The notes below the pieces were generated by a model. The model was not told where the DNA came from. It saw nothing but the letters and a program-made list of their open reading frames with translations, and did no database searches. Below, piece by piece: positions 34,881 to 46,989 of a stretch of DNA of 64,000 nt. The translations under genes and the position numbers were made by a program. Source of the DNA: Cacajao melanocephalus (Eukaryota > Chordata > Mammalia > Primates > Pitheciidae); assembly GCA_963573385.1 (NCBI GenBank), contig CAUYLG010039368.1, forward strand, positions 1-64,000, read 5' to 3'. The stretch's first letter is position 1. Each line of letters begins with the position of its first letter.

Positions 34881-35940
34881 TCATGATGGCACACATTTTG
34901 GACAAGATGCCTCGTTAACTTTTGTATGGAAGTATATGAAAGGAAAATGAGTGAGGGGCCATTTGGAAAGTATAATCCAAAGACGCCACTTTTGTACTAA
35001 AAATGAGCCCAACAACTATAATACAGGACAGCCTGGACAGCAAGGGAGAGGGAAATGACCGCTAGAGAACTGGCAAGTCAACTTTACTCAAATGCTACCT
35101 GCCCCAGGAGGGTCCAAATATCTGCTAGTTCTACCGGACCCCTTCTCAGGCTGGGGAGAGGCATACCCATGCTGCTCTGAGCAGGCAACAGAAGTAGTTA
35201 AGGCACTGTTAAAGGAAATCATACCTCGATATGGGTTTCCTGACATGATCCAGAGTGATAATGGACCTTCACTCACATCGGAAATAGCCCAACATGTAAG
35301 TAAAGTGCTAGGGATAACATGGAAGCTACACACAGCCTGGAGGTCTCAGTCCTCCAGACAAACTGGAAGAATGAATCATACCTTAAAAACAACCTTCGCC
35401 AAGCTAGGTCAGGAAACACAGCTCAAGTGGCTTCAGGTGCTGCGGACTGCACTGCGGGTAAGAACAGCCCCCAGAAGTGGGATCAAATTAAGTCCCTATG
35501 ATATCATTTCGGGAGGCCTTTGGCAGCCAACTTGTCCCAGGTTGCTAGAATGTCTCCAGACAAGTGACTAGCTGTTAAAACTTATGCCACTCACTTGGGA
35601 CAAACTCTTGACCCCTTGCATAAGTTTGCTTCTAACAGAAACGTCATGGGCTGCATGGGAGCCCACCACCCATTCCAGCCTGGTGATCGAGTGCTACTGA
35701 AGGAATGGAAGGAAGCTGGTCCTGCCCAACAACTACAAGAGAAATGGAAAGAATGCCACTATGGACTGTTAACTACCGACTTGGCACTGAAACCAGGAGG
35801 CATCAAACCTTGGGTTCATCCTGTGCAGGTAAAGAAATTCCAGTCACCTGAGACCTCTACTACAGAAACACCTGTGGCCATTCAGTGGGAGGGAGAGCCC
35901 CTAGAGGACCTGAAGTTTCTATTAAGAAAGCGATAAGAAT
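34881..35940 (+). pseudogene. Class I ERV integrase remnant
   Basis: A 159-codon frame (35092-35571) contains 'KYLLVLPDPFSGWGEAYP' (first Asp), 'DMIQSDNGPSLTSEIAQ' (second Asp) and 'SQSSRQTGRMNHTLK', where the expected Glu is Gly. So one of three catalytic residues is lost. A stop at 35569 separates the C-terminal DNA-binding part (35595-35936, 'HPFQPGDRVLLKEWKE'). Confidence 0.87.
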
Positions 35941-37487
35941 TCCTTTTATCCTACTCTTTCTCTTTACACCTATTATCTTTTCTGCACACACTTCTAACCT
36001 CTTTCTGCAATGGGCACAGATCTATGCAGGTAGCCTTCAGCGTGATTCCTGGTGGGTCTGTGGCCTATTACCCACAGGTTTACTGTGATGGGTCTCAGGT
36101 TTACTGTGATGGGTCTCACCTATGCAAGGGAAAGATTGGAGACATTTACAAGTCTTCCTGGATTTAAAACACTGAACCGGGTCACAAATGATAGGAGTGA
36201 CTAGGGCAAATGCGTTAGAATGGCCCATAAACACAACTTTAAATGATCCAGGACATGAAAAGCCATTCTCAATGAATGAAACAAGAGATGAAGTTATAGC
36301 GCTAGCTACTCCCTTGTTAGACCCCAAAGTGCTCGTCCAAACTTTTAAACCCCAAAATGTTTGATAACAGAGTGGCTTTCTTCAAATTTGGGATGGACTC
36401 ATATGGTTAACCACCTCTACCGGACACCTGAGTCAACTAGCCCGCTTGAGTTGGGAACAACGAAACCACTCCCTCGGCCACTGGCCCAACACCATGCGGG
36501 TTATGGGATGGATTCTCCCAGGTTGGTGCCAACATATATACTGCTCCAGAAAAGGGATGCATTTTTGCCATAGATTGGTCGCAATGACCTGGCCTACAGA
36601 TTGGGAGCAACGGCCCGGTGTGCTCCCAACAGGACTCGATGGCTTTACGGCACCAGTTTGTGGCCACAGCTCCCTGAGGGCTGGCTAGGGTGCTGCCCTC
36701 TAGGCCTCCATGGGCACAAGGCTGCTGGGTAAAAAACAAAAAACAGAATCTAGCCAATCTTCCACATACAATTAATAGGTGGACTAGATCAGTCTTTCAT
36801 TAGTATGATCATTTAGCTGCAGTATTCATGCCCTCAGTTGGGCTAGAAACTGTTATATGGCACATAGAAGCCCCAGCTAACTTTACTCAAAGGGCTTGGA
36901 ATGACAGCCTCCAGACATCTCTCTGACAAATACCGAAGCGTATCACATGCGGAAGGCTATTCTACAAAACGTAATGGAGTTAGACATTCTTACTGCAGCT
37001 CAAGGGGGAACTTGTGCCCTCATCAGAACTGAATGCTGTGTGTATATTCCAGGTAACTCTGGGAACATCTCCCTAGCATGAAAAGATCTGCAAACGTAGG
37101 CCACCTCCAGCCTAGAGCTGTCACTAAATGATTGCCTTACATCACGGTTTGGTAGAAGGCCCTCTTGGTGGCAGAAAATTCTGACGTTCTTAGCCATTCT
37201 CCTAGCCATAGGTGTCACTTTATGCTGTGGAGTGTATTGCTGCTGTGTGCTGTTTCAGAACATTCCTTGGACTCATGCAGTTATGTTTCCACAGGCACTG
37301 CCTCTTAGACCCCGAAATGAAAAATAGTTCAGAGAACAGGTGGATCTCTTCCACTCCAACCCCATGTGCAAGAACCCCTGACAACGACCCCTCTCAGCAG
37401 GAAGTAGCCAGAATGATCACAACATCCAGCATCCCAGCAGCACCTCTGGCACAAGCATTTTAGAAATCATGCACAAATTGACAGTGG
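35941..37487 (+). pseudogene. Class I ERV env remnant (SU and TM)
   Basis: The surface part is recognisable only in pieces (about 35940-36760). The TM part has the C-x6-C-C disulfide motif near 37011-37044 followed by 'VYIPGNSG', and a hydrophobic anchor with a Cys cluster at about 37173-37260. Env mediates entry in live gammaretroviruses; here multiple stops (for example near 36926, 36973 and 37081) break it. No functional product is possible. Confidence 0.83.
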
Positions 37488-37491
37488 GGAT

Positions 37492-38172
37492 TGTGGCAGG
37501 CCAATTCTCGCTGATAATCACTCAGAGAGGCCTGCATATCACTTCGGTTACATAGATAAATTTCCACAAAGCCGCCTTAACGTTGAGCAAATATTTAACC
37601 TAGGGAAATCAGTGCCCAGACATCAAAGCTAGCAATGAAACATATGGTCAAGCCTTCTCCCTAACCTAGGGGAAGCCAAAATAATAGAGACAGTTTTACA
37701 TTCCTGGTGCCAGGAGCTATCGTGGGTTGATGAAATCTGAGACAAGTCAAGGTAAGACAGGTAGCTGTTTGAATAAATTCACTGGGGAGTCTAAGGCAGC
37801 TCTCCAGACCAAGCTGTAAAGGAGATAATATAGAAATCATCACTCCACCACTGGTACCACAGTAGACAGGCCTTGAATGTACTGGGGCCCTTTTAATCGG
37901 ACTTAGCAAGCATGTTTGCCTCTGACCTTTTGGTCGAAACAAAATTAGTTACCAATAGACTTAGATGAATGCTATACTGCACATAGGCACAGAACCCCAA
38001 CCTATGTAAGTACTAAGAAAATTGTAACACTTGGAGTTGGTCTAGTGGAATTGTCTCTGGCCTTCTCCCTGTATCCGGTGACAGCAATAAATTTCCTTCC
38101 TTCCTAGTTTGTCCACTTCTCATTATCGGGCCTTGAGAAAACGCAGCCAGACCTGGCTTGGTTCTGGGAACA
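37492..38172 (+). mobile_element. 3' LTR (681 bp)
   Basis: Starts TGTGGCAGGCCAATTC after a short purine-rich tract (CAGTGGGGAT), ends CTGGGAACA. Carries AATAAATTTCC (38087) as probable polyadenylation signal. It is the intact counterpart of the 31013-31624 copy. Confidence 0.9.
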
Positions 38173-38177
38173 TGTTC

Positions 38178-40799
<2,622 letters not shown>

Positions 40800-41065
40800 C
40801 TATGGCTTCTTTTAACATAATTATTATGAGATTCATCCAACATTTTCATGTGTATCGGTAGTTTATTCCATTTTATTGCTGAATAGTATTTTTATGGATA
40901 TACCATGATTTGTTTATTCTTTCATCTGTCGATGGACATTTGGGTCATTTCAGTTTGGAGCTATTGTAAATAGAGTTGCCATGAACATTCATCTAGAAAT
41001 CTTTGTGTAGACATAGGCTTTCTTTTCCCTGGGTAAACATAGGAGAGGAATCACTGGGCCATATG
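40800..41065 (-). mobile_element. Old L1 3' part, left of the second class I provirus
   Basis: Antisense L1M 3' sequence ('ttattgctgaatagtatttt', 'ggacatttgggtcatttcag', 'gaatcactgggccatatgat'). It continues on the far side of the provirus at 44383, which shows that the ERV inserted into it. Confidence 0.8.
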
Positions 41066-41069
41066 ATAG

Positions 41070-41564
41070 TGTTGCCAGGTTTTGGGGTTCAAGGGAGGCA
41101 CAGCTCCCCGGAGAGGATGTTTTTCCAGGCTATTGGTCTCTCACCCAAGAATGGGAGAGGGGACCACAAAGCAGTGTGATCACAAGAAAATATTGGACCC
41201 CAAAGAGTTTTTGCAGAGAAGTGATTTATTTAGGCAGAGAAAGAGAAAAAGGAGAAAAAAAATGAGAGAGAGAAAGCTTCCATGAAGAGTGTGGAAGGGG
41301 ACCCAAATATGGAATCCAAAGGGATGTGGAAGAAGGGGACTTTTAACCTGGGAGGAATTACCACCTTATCTAAGCCCCCTGGCCAATGAAAGGAGTTCCT
41401 TTAAACTTCTGCTGGAGTGATTGATTTTTTATTCCTCCCATGCCCATGAAAATTCAAAGGCCTCCAAGACCCCAGATGGGGGTGGTCAAGGTTATGGCGC
41501 TGGGAAGTTCTTGCCTTTGAAATTACGCCCCCTTGTGGACCCGGAAAGAGAACACATTCCCTCT
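41070..41564 (-). mobile_element. 3' LTR of the 41-44 kb provirus
   Basis: On the minus strand AGAGGGAATGTGTTCTC... to CCTGGCAACA. It has the TATA-like 'ggttaaaagtcc', the CTTCCA/TGGAAG hairpin (41277-41297) and AATAAATCACTTC (about 41220-41232). Same family as the solo LTR at 24003-24505. Confidence 0.9.
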
Positions 41565-41639
41565 CCCCCCTCTGAACAGGAAAGTTCAACTTCTGTTGGA
41601 ACACGGATGTCGATCGCTCTTTAACTACTTACTGCTGAA

Positions 41640-42400
41640 ATGGGGCATAGAAGGGGCCCTGCAGTTGAGGTTTCCTCCAGAGGGGAGTCTTTCAAGGGTG
41701 AAGGTTGATCCAGAGGTCCACAATAGAGCGCATGAGCCAAGGACGTTCGGGGTTCCAGTTGCTGGATTATTTGTGACCCTACGGTTCTAGAAGAAACAAA
41801 TGTGACGAGGAGGTTAAAGATGAGAGGCCCAGAGGCCAACAAATATAGAATGAGTATAAACAGGCCTGGGAGAGAATAGAGCCAGGATGGCCAGTTGTTA
41901 AACAAGCTCCACGATACTATTTCTGGAAGGTTTTTAGCCCGGTGTTCGATTGATTCCTGAGTTCTTTAACTTTGTTTAAAACAACACTTAATTGGTTTGC
42001 AAAGTAGCGGCATCTTTCCTAGAAAGAGACAGGTCCCCTTCCTCTCTGTTGTTAGCAGATTTAGGGCACTTTTATTTTGAAGAGCTATGGCAGCTAAAGA
42101 GTTAAGCTGTTTTGCAGAGTGAATTAGCAACCTTTTTATGTTATTAATTAACTTCTGAGATAGCTTATAGTAACTGAATAGAGGTAGTATCTTTCCTAAT
42201 AACAGCACCAAGTTTTCCTATTATTCCACACACCACCTCCCCTCCCAGTGAAAGGCGTAATTGGAGTTTGAAAGATGACAGAGTTGAGAGTTATAGTCCT
42301 GTTAATGTCAGGATATAAATTAGACTCATGCGTGGTTACTTTCCTGGGGATCTTGTCAGAAGAGCAGATGTAGATCTTCTGATGGCTCACAGTGTACAAA
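41640..42400 (-). pseudogene. Class I ERV env TM remnant
   Basis: Frames on the minus strand show a Leu/Asn-rich heptad region with 'LAAIALQNKSALNLLTTERK' (42211-41966) and a membrane anchor 'WPSWLYSLPGLFILILYLLA' (41905-41621). The second Cys of the TM disulfide motif region is disturbed. SU is missing. No functional envelope can be encoded. Confidence 0.8.
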
Positions 42401-42429
42401 GGGTCATTTCCTGGAACTTCAGGCTGTGG

Positions 42430-42690
42430 AGTAGAGGGTCTATGACTTTCTTCAGGAGGTCCAAGGCTTCAGCTGAGCATGGTGAATCCATGAGTCAATT
42501 CCCACCACCTTAACTGCCATTGGGGTAGACAGAATAACTGAAAATGGTCCTTCCCAGATGGGCCTAGAGAGGGAGAGTCTGAGGGGAGAGATTAAACAAG
42601 CACCAAGTCTCCAGGGCAGGAGGGAAATACTGAGAAGGCCGTGCCAGCATCCAGGAGAAGATTAACTTCCTAGACCTCTATGGTCAGCTT
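42430..42690 (-). pseudogene. Integrase C-terminal tail remnant
   Basis: The minus strand contains 'SVILSTPMAVKVVGIDSWIH' (about 42570-42490), the typical end of gammaretroviral integrase before env. It is joined to gag on its upstream side, which marks the downstream edge of the pol deletion (near 42700-42756). Confidence 0.75.
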
Positions 42691-42755
42691 TACCCAGGGC
42701 TCCGTGAGGGTAATGGCTCATGTTGGCACTTGCCCCAGGCATCCTCAGTCCTCAG

Positions 42756-44179
42756 TTAGGTCATCTGGTCAGATACCTCCGGCCCTGGGGACCTTTGTTC
42801 CCAGGGACATTGTGCTTTCCAGTGATTTCCTTGGCACGGTGGGCAAGGACGAAATGGTGGTCGATTCCTCTGAGGACAATTTCTTATAAAATGTCCCTTC
42901 GGACCCCACTGGTAACAAGCCTTTCCCTCAACTGAGCCCCTGGGGTCTGCTTGCCTGAAAGCCATGACCAAGGCAGCAGCTTCTCTCTGATCTCTCCTGT
43001 TCCTTTCGGCCTGTTCCTCCTGGTCTCTATTATGCAACACGGAAGTTGCCTGGTTCAGTAATGATTCTAGACTCTCTTCTGGCCCCAAGGCCAGCCTTTG
43101 GAGCTTCCTCCTGATATCAGCTGCTAACTGTGTAATAAACTTGTGCTTTAGTATTAACTGACCCTCAATGGAGTCTGGTGACAGGAGAGTGTAATTTCTT
43201 AAAGCCTCCCACAATCATTCAAGGAAAGCTGTTGGGTTTTCTTCCCTTCCCTGAGTTATGGTGGATAACATTGCATAGTTCGTGGGCTTCTTCCTAGTTT
43301 ACCTTAATCCCTCAAGTATGCAGGTCAGGAAATGCCTACAGCTCCAGTCCCCCATTCTGAATCTGGATCCCAGCGAGGGTCCGTGCCAGGGACTGCCCGT
43401 TTACCTGTAGGATATCTGTCTTTTCCTCTGGTGTCATTAGGTTATGTACCTGACTAAGGTACCAAGTGTCCCCAAACTCTTGAGCCGCTGCTAGAGCAGC
43501 CTCTCTTTCATTGCTGGTTAGGGTTTGATTAAGCAACGGCATGATATCCTTCCAGTCTAACTCGAAGGACTGACCCAGGCCCTGAAGAACGTCTATGTAC
43601 TTGTCTGGGTCATCTGAAAACTTTCCTAAGTCCACCTTAATTTGCTTTAAGTCAGAAAGTGAGAAGGGTGTGTGCACCTTAGTTGGTCCAAATTCTCCTC
43701 CTACTGCCTGTAGGGGGCAGAGTTGGGGGCATCCGTGTAGGCTGAGATGCCCTGGCTGTCTCGGCCCTTCCTGGCTCCTGTTGGGGTACAGGGACTAAGG
43801 AGCCCTGGTTGGCATTGTTGGAGGTAGTTGCCACAGGGAGTCCCACATATGGAGGTAGTCCTGAGGACGGCTGAATAGGGTAGGGGGCACAGGTCTGACA
43901 CAGCTGAGGCTTATTCCTTAGGGAAAAGAAAAGTTGCACATAGGGGACCTCAAACCATTTACCCTCACTTTTACAATACAGGTCTAATTGTAGAATAGTG
44001 TCATAATCTATACTTCCCTTAGGTGGCCAGGTTTTCCCACTAGGCAGGGGGTAATTTGGCCACGCTGTTCGGCAGAGGAAAATGAGCTGTGGCTTCTTCA
44101 AAGATCATATGTCAAATTGATCCCAATTTTCCAGTATACATTTTAATGAGGACTTGGGTTTGGGAAGATTAGCACCCAT
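42756..44179 (-). pseudogene. Class I ERV gag remnant (MA-CA-NC)
   Basis: Starts at Met 44179-44177 with Gly at position 2 (myristoylation-type start), but a stop follows after about 24 codons (near 44107). Longer frames then cover MA/proline-rich (44101-43679), capsid N-part (43677-43336, 'VDLGKFSDDPDKYIDVLQGL') and capsid C-part plus nucleocapsid (43214-42756). Of the two zinc knuckles, the first has Trp for its second Cys (CYQWGPKGHFIRNC), and the second (CPPCQGNHWKAQC) is complete with slightly short spacing. Broken by stops and frameshifts near 43215-43335 and 43678. Confidence 0.87.
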
Positions 44180-44259
44180 CTGAAATCGAACACAAGGGAT
44201 GGCAGCATTCGTGGTTATAAATTACAGCTGCCTGATCTGAGGTGTTCCTCAGGTAAGGG

Positions 44260-44378
44260 TACGGAAACAAAGGCCTCCAAGACCTCAGATGGAAACAGGG
44301 CAAGTTTATGGTGCTGGGAAGTTCTCGCCTTTGAAGTTATGCCTCCTTGTGGACCCGGGAAGAGAATACATTCCCTCA
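44260..44378 (-). mobile_element. 5' LTR remnant (U3 only)
   Basis: 119 bases match the U3 start of the 3' LTR ('ctttgaagttatgcctcctt' on the plus strand). TATA, R and U5 are gone, so the provirus has no 5' promoter. Confidence 0.8.
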
Positions 44379-44382
44379 ATAG

Positions 44383-45640
44383 GTGTATGTTTAATTTTTG
44401 GAGAAACTGCCAGAACCACTTTCCAAAGTGGCTGTACAATTTAGCATTCCTCACAGCAATGTATGAGAGCTGTAGTTGCTCCACATCCTCTCCAACACTT
44501 GATATGGTTAGTCTTTTTACTCACTGTTGTCAGATGCAATGGTTTCTCACCGTGGTTTTAACTGCACTTCCCTATAACTGACGATGTTGAGCATCTTTTC
44601 TTGTGTTTATTTCCTGCCTATATATCTTCTTTGGTTAAGGGTCTGATTAGATATTTTGGCTATTTTTTGTTGAGTTTGTTCTCTTATTATTAGGTTTTTA
44701 AAATTATGTATCCTTTCTCAGACATTTTATTTTTTATCTCTAGAAGTTTAACTTGGGTCCTTTTAAAAATATCTTTCATGCTTCTATTTAAAATTATCAA
44801 TCTTTCCCCATCTTTTTGAATTTGTAACATATAGCTATTTTAATGTCATTATCTATTAATTATATGTGTTTACATCTTTTTGTATTGATTCATTTTTCTC
44901 ATTAGAGTCATATCTTCCTCTTTTTTTCTCTTCTTTCCTCCTCCTTATTAGGCCTCTGACATTGTGAATTTTACCTTGTTGAACACTGCATATTTCTGTA
45001 CTCTATTACAAAAACATTCTTGAGCCTTTTTCTGGGTCACAGTTAAGCTACTTGGAAACAGTTTGGTCCATTCACATCTTGTTTTTAGCATCATTAGGTG
45101 GTACCAGAGCAGCTTTTGTTTAGGGTTAATTATTCTCCACTACTTAGAACACCCTCTTCAGTATGCTGCCCAATGCCAAGGTTTTCCACTCTGGCTGGTG
45201 GGACACAAACTCTTTCTGCTGGGTGTGAGCTCCAGGCATTTTCCCTCTGCTCCTTTTAGGTGGTATTTTCTCTGGCCTACATTAGTTTTCTCACTTGTCT
45301 GTGTTCAGATTGTCTTTCTGTAATCTCTGGAGCTCTCTCTATGGTAGCTCCCTCTTCTCTGGTACTCTGTTCTAGCTCTTGGACTCCCAGTTCCATATCC
45401 TTATCTCAAAGCAACTGCTGGCCTCTGCCTAGGCTCCCCCTCCCATCACAATGGCCTGGAAACTCTCTATAGCCAGTAAGCTGGGGCGATTACAGGGCTT
45501 ACCTCATTTGTTTTCTCATCTCTCAAGGATCACCATTCTTCACTGCCTGTTATCCAATGTCTGAAAACCATTGTTCCACATAATATTTTGTTTAAGTTAT
45601 TTTTGTTGTTTCAGGTGGAAGTGCATGTCCCATCCCAGCT
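44383..45640 (-). mobile_element. Old L1 (L1M), right of the provirus
   Basis: Continues the 40800-41065 L1: 'ttctggagaaactgccaga'-type sequence, 'gtttctcaccgtggttttaa', 'gatgttgagcatcttttctt' near the provirus. Beyond about 44760 it is T-rich and more diverged, and it includes GC-richer 5'-like sequence at 45150-45480. Confidence 0.7.
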
Positions 45641-45849
45641 ACTTTCTTTATCTGCCTAGAAGTTGAAGTTGCCTTTTTTAATAATGATTACTTTTTATGG
45701 TAATAATTTCCTTGCTTTATTTTTTAAGTTCCACCATTTAAATATACACCCTTAGACAATGTAATTTAGTCTTGCAGATTTAAAAGTATGATATACCTTT
45801 AATTTTCTTTTAATCTGTAAACTACTCTTCTATCCCTTCATCATCTTAC

Positions 45850-46560
45850 AGGAGGAGGGGTAGCTGGCCTAAGTAAATTTGGAAATGAGTGGAATCTATG
45901 AGAATAAAGGTAAAAGGAACTGCACATAGACACCGTACTCTGGTGTTAATGTTATTCCCCGCAGGAGTACAGGTTAACAGTCTCAAGCTGCTATACATGT
46001 GTAATAGAATTGAACAATTAATTAAATGGATGGCAGATGGTGGGAGCCAAGTTTCTCACCGTTGGAGTGGGAATTGATACTTAAGCAAGGCAATAGTGCT
46101 GGGGTGATTCATACGGTAATGGATCTGAGTTAGACCTTGTTAGGAATTCATATTTAGCTTAATACATACACAGATGATTTCATATAGAAATATTTGTATA
46201 TATGTGGAATTAATATATGTACCTATATTTCTTTACTCTATCAGCTGAGACAGCTCAAAAGAAATGACACCCCAGTAGCAACAAGTACACCTAATTCCCA
46301 GATCTTGGTGTATCTTCCAACAAAAGAACCAGGGTTGCTTGGAGAAATGGCTGATTCTAGAACTAGGACAGGAAGTATTCAAGATGAGCCTGGGGCATGT
46401 TGTAGTGTCAGAAGGTAATGAAGTTGGTACAAAAACAAACAAACAAAGTACTACCATAATTGTATGAATCTGTCAGAGGAGCACAGGTGCCAACTGAAAG
46501 AGCTCCCAGTGGCCAAAGATGAAACCATTTGAGCAACAAAAATAAAGTAATACAGGATTA
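45850..46560 (+). mobile_element. Probable old L1 fragment
   Basis: 'cagatcttggtgtatcttcc', 'agaaatggctgattctagaa' and 'ctcccagtggccaaagatga' are blocks I associate with ancient L1M elements in sense orientation. It is cut off by the LTR at 46565. Confidence 0.5.
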
Positions 46561-46564
46561 CTAC

Positions 46565-46987
46565 TGTTTGGTAGAAAACTCCCACCCCTCCATCTTAACT
46601 CCCGCATCCAGGAGGCCGCCTACAGACACCAGTCTGCCTGGTAACACTGGGCAGCCAATCACAGCCCAGCCTTACACCAGTCTGCCTGGTAACACTGGGC
46701 AGCCAATCACAGCTCAGCCTTAGCCCGCCAAGACTGGGCCAATCACTTTGTAACACGGCGCTCCTCTCCACCCCTCCTGGTCACTTACCAATCATCTACC
46801 GCCACCTCGGCTGAAAACCCTCCCCACCCCTATAAAAGTGCTCAGTGCCAGCCGCTGGGCGCAGCCCTTTCCTTCTCTTCCCTCTGGGCTGCCCGGAGGT
46901 CTCAATAAACCTGGACTCGGCCTTCGTCTTCCAGTGTGCTTCTTGGGACCGGATAACTAGGGAGGGGTCGACAAAGGGGGTCGCACA
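46565..46987 (+). mobile_element. Solo LTR with complete promoter architecture
   Basis: Four CCAATCA boxes (46655, 46703, 46739, 46788), TATAAAAG at 46831, a pyrimidine-rich segment and AATAAA at 46904, followed by 'cttgggaccggataactagg', give a clear U3-R-U5 layout. Approximate ends TGTTTGG and TCGCACA; no sure target duplication. Family not named. CpG and GC content are higher than the AT-rich L1 on both sides. Confidence 0.75.
46627..46722. repeat. 48-bp tandem duplication in the LTR U3
   Basis: 46627-46674 and 46675-46722 differ at one base. Each unit holds one CCAATCAC box, so the duplication doubles the CCAAT count upstream of the TATA box. Confidence 0.95.
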
Positions 46988-46989
46988 CT

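Larger units (their letters stand above)
31013..38172 (+). mobile_element. Class I (gammaretrovirus-like) provirus with rearranged 5' part
   Basis: Two LTRs of one family (31013-31624 truncated; 37492-38172 complete) enclose gag, protease, RT, RNase H, integrase and env remnants in order. The 5-base sequence TGTTC occurs directly before (31008-31012) and after (38173-38177), a probable target duplication; the 3' LTR then runs TGTGGCAGG...GGGAACA, and the 5' copy begins CG instead of TG. Protein remnants resemble HERV-E/ERV3/HERV-I-type class I elements; the exact family is not named. The 5' LTR U5, primer binding site, leader and gag N-terminus are missing. All genes are broken. Confidence 0.88.
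41070..44378 (-). mobile_element. Class I provirus, gag and env TM kept, most of pol deleted
   Basis: Flanked by the 4-base duplication ATAG (41066-41069 and 44379-44382) inside an L1 whose sequence resumes exactly across the gap. On the minus strand: 5' LTR remnant (44378-44260), gag from Met 44179, a jump to the integrase C-terminus (about 42560-42430), env TM remnant (42400-41640), a polypurine-like GGGGGGAG and the 3' LTR (41564-41070). Protease, RT, RNase H, integrase core and SU are absent. Gag style (two zinc-knuckle positions) and TM resemble HERV-H/HERV-F-type class I ERVs. Confidence 0.88.

Noticed and set aside
35941..37487. Domesticated envelope gene (syncytin-like) in the 31-38 kb provirus
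   Set aside because: Several in-frame stops interrupt both SU and TM; no long env frame survives.
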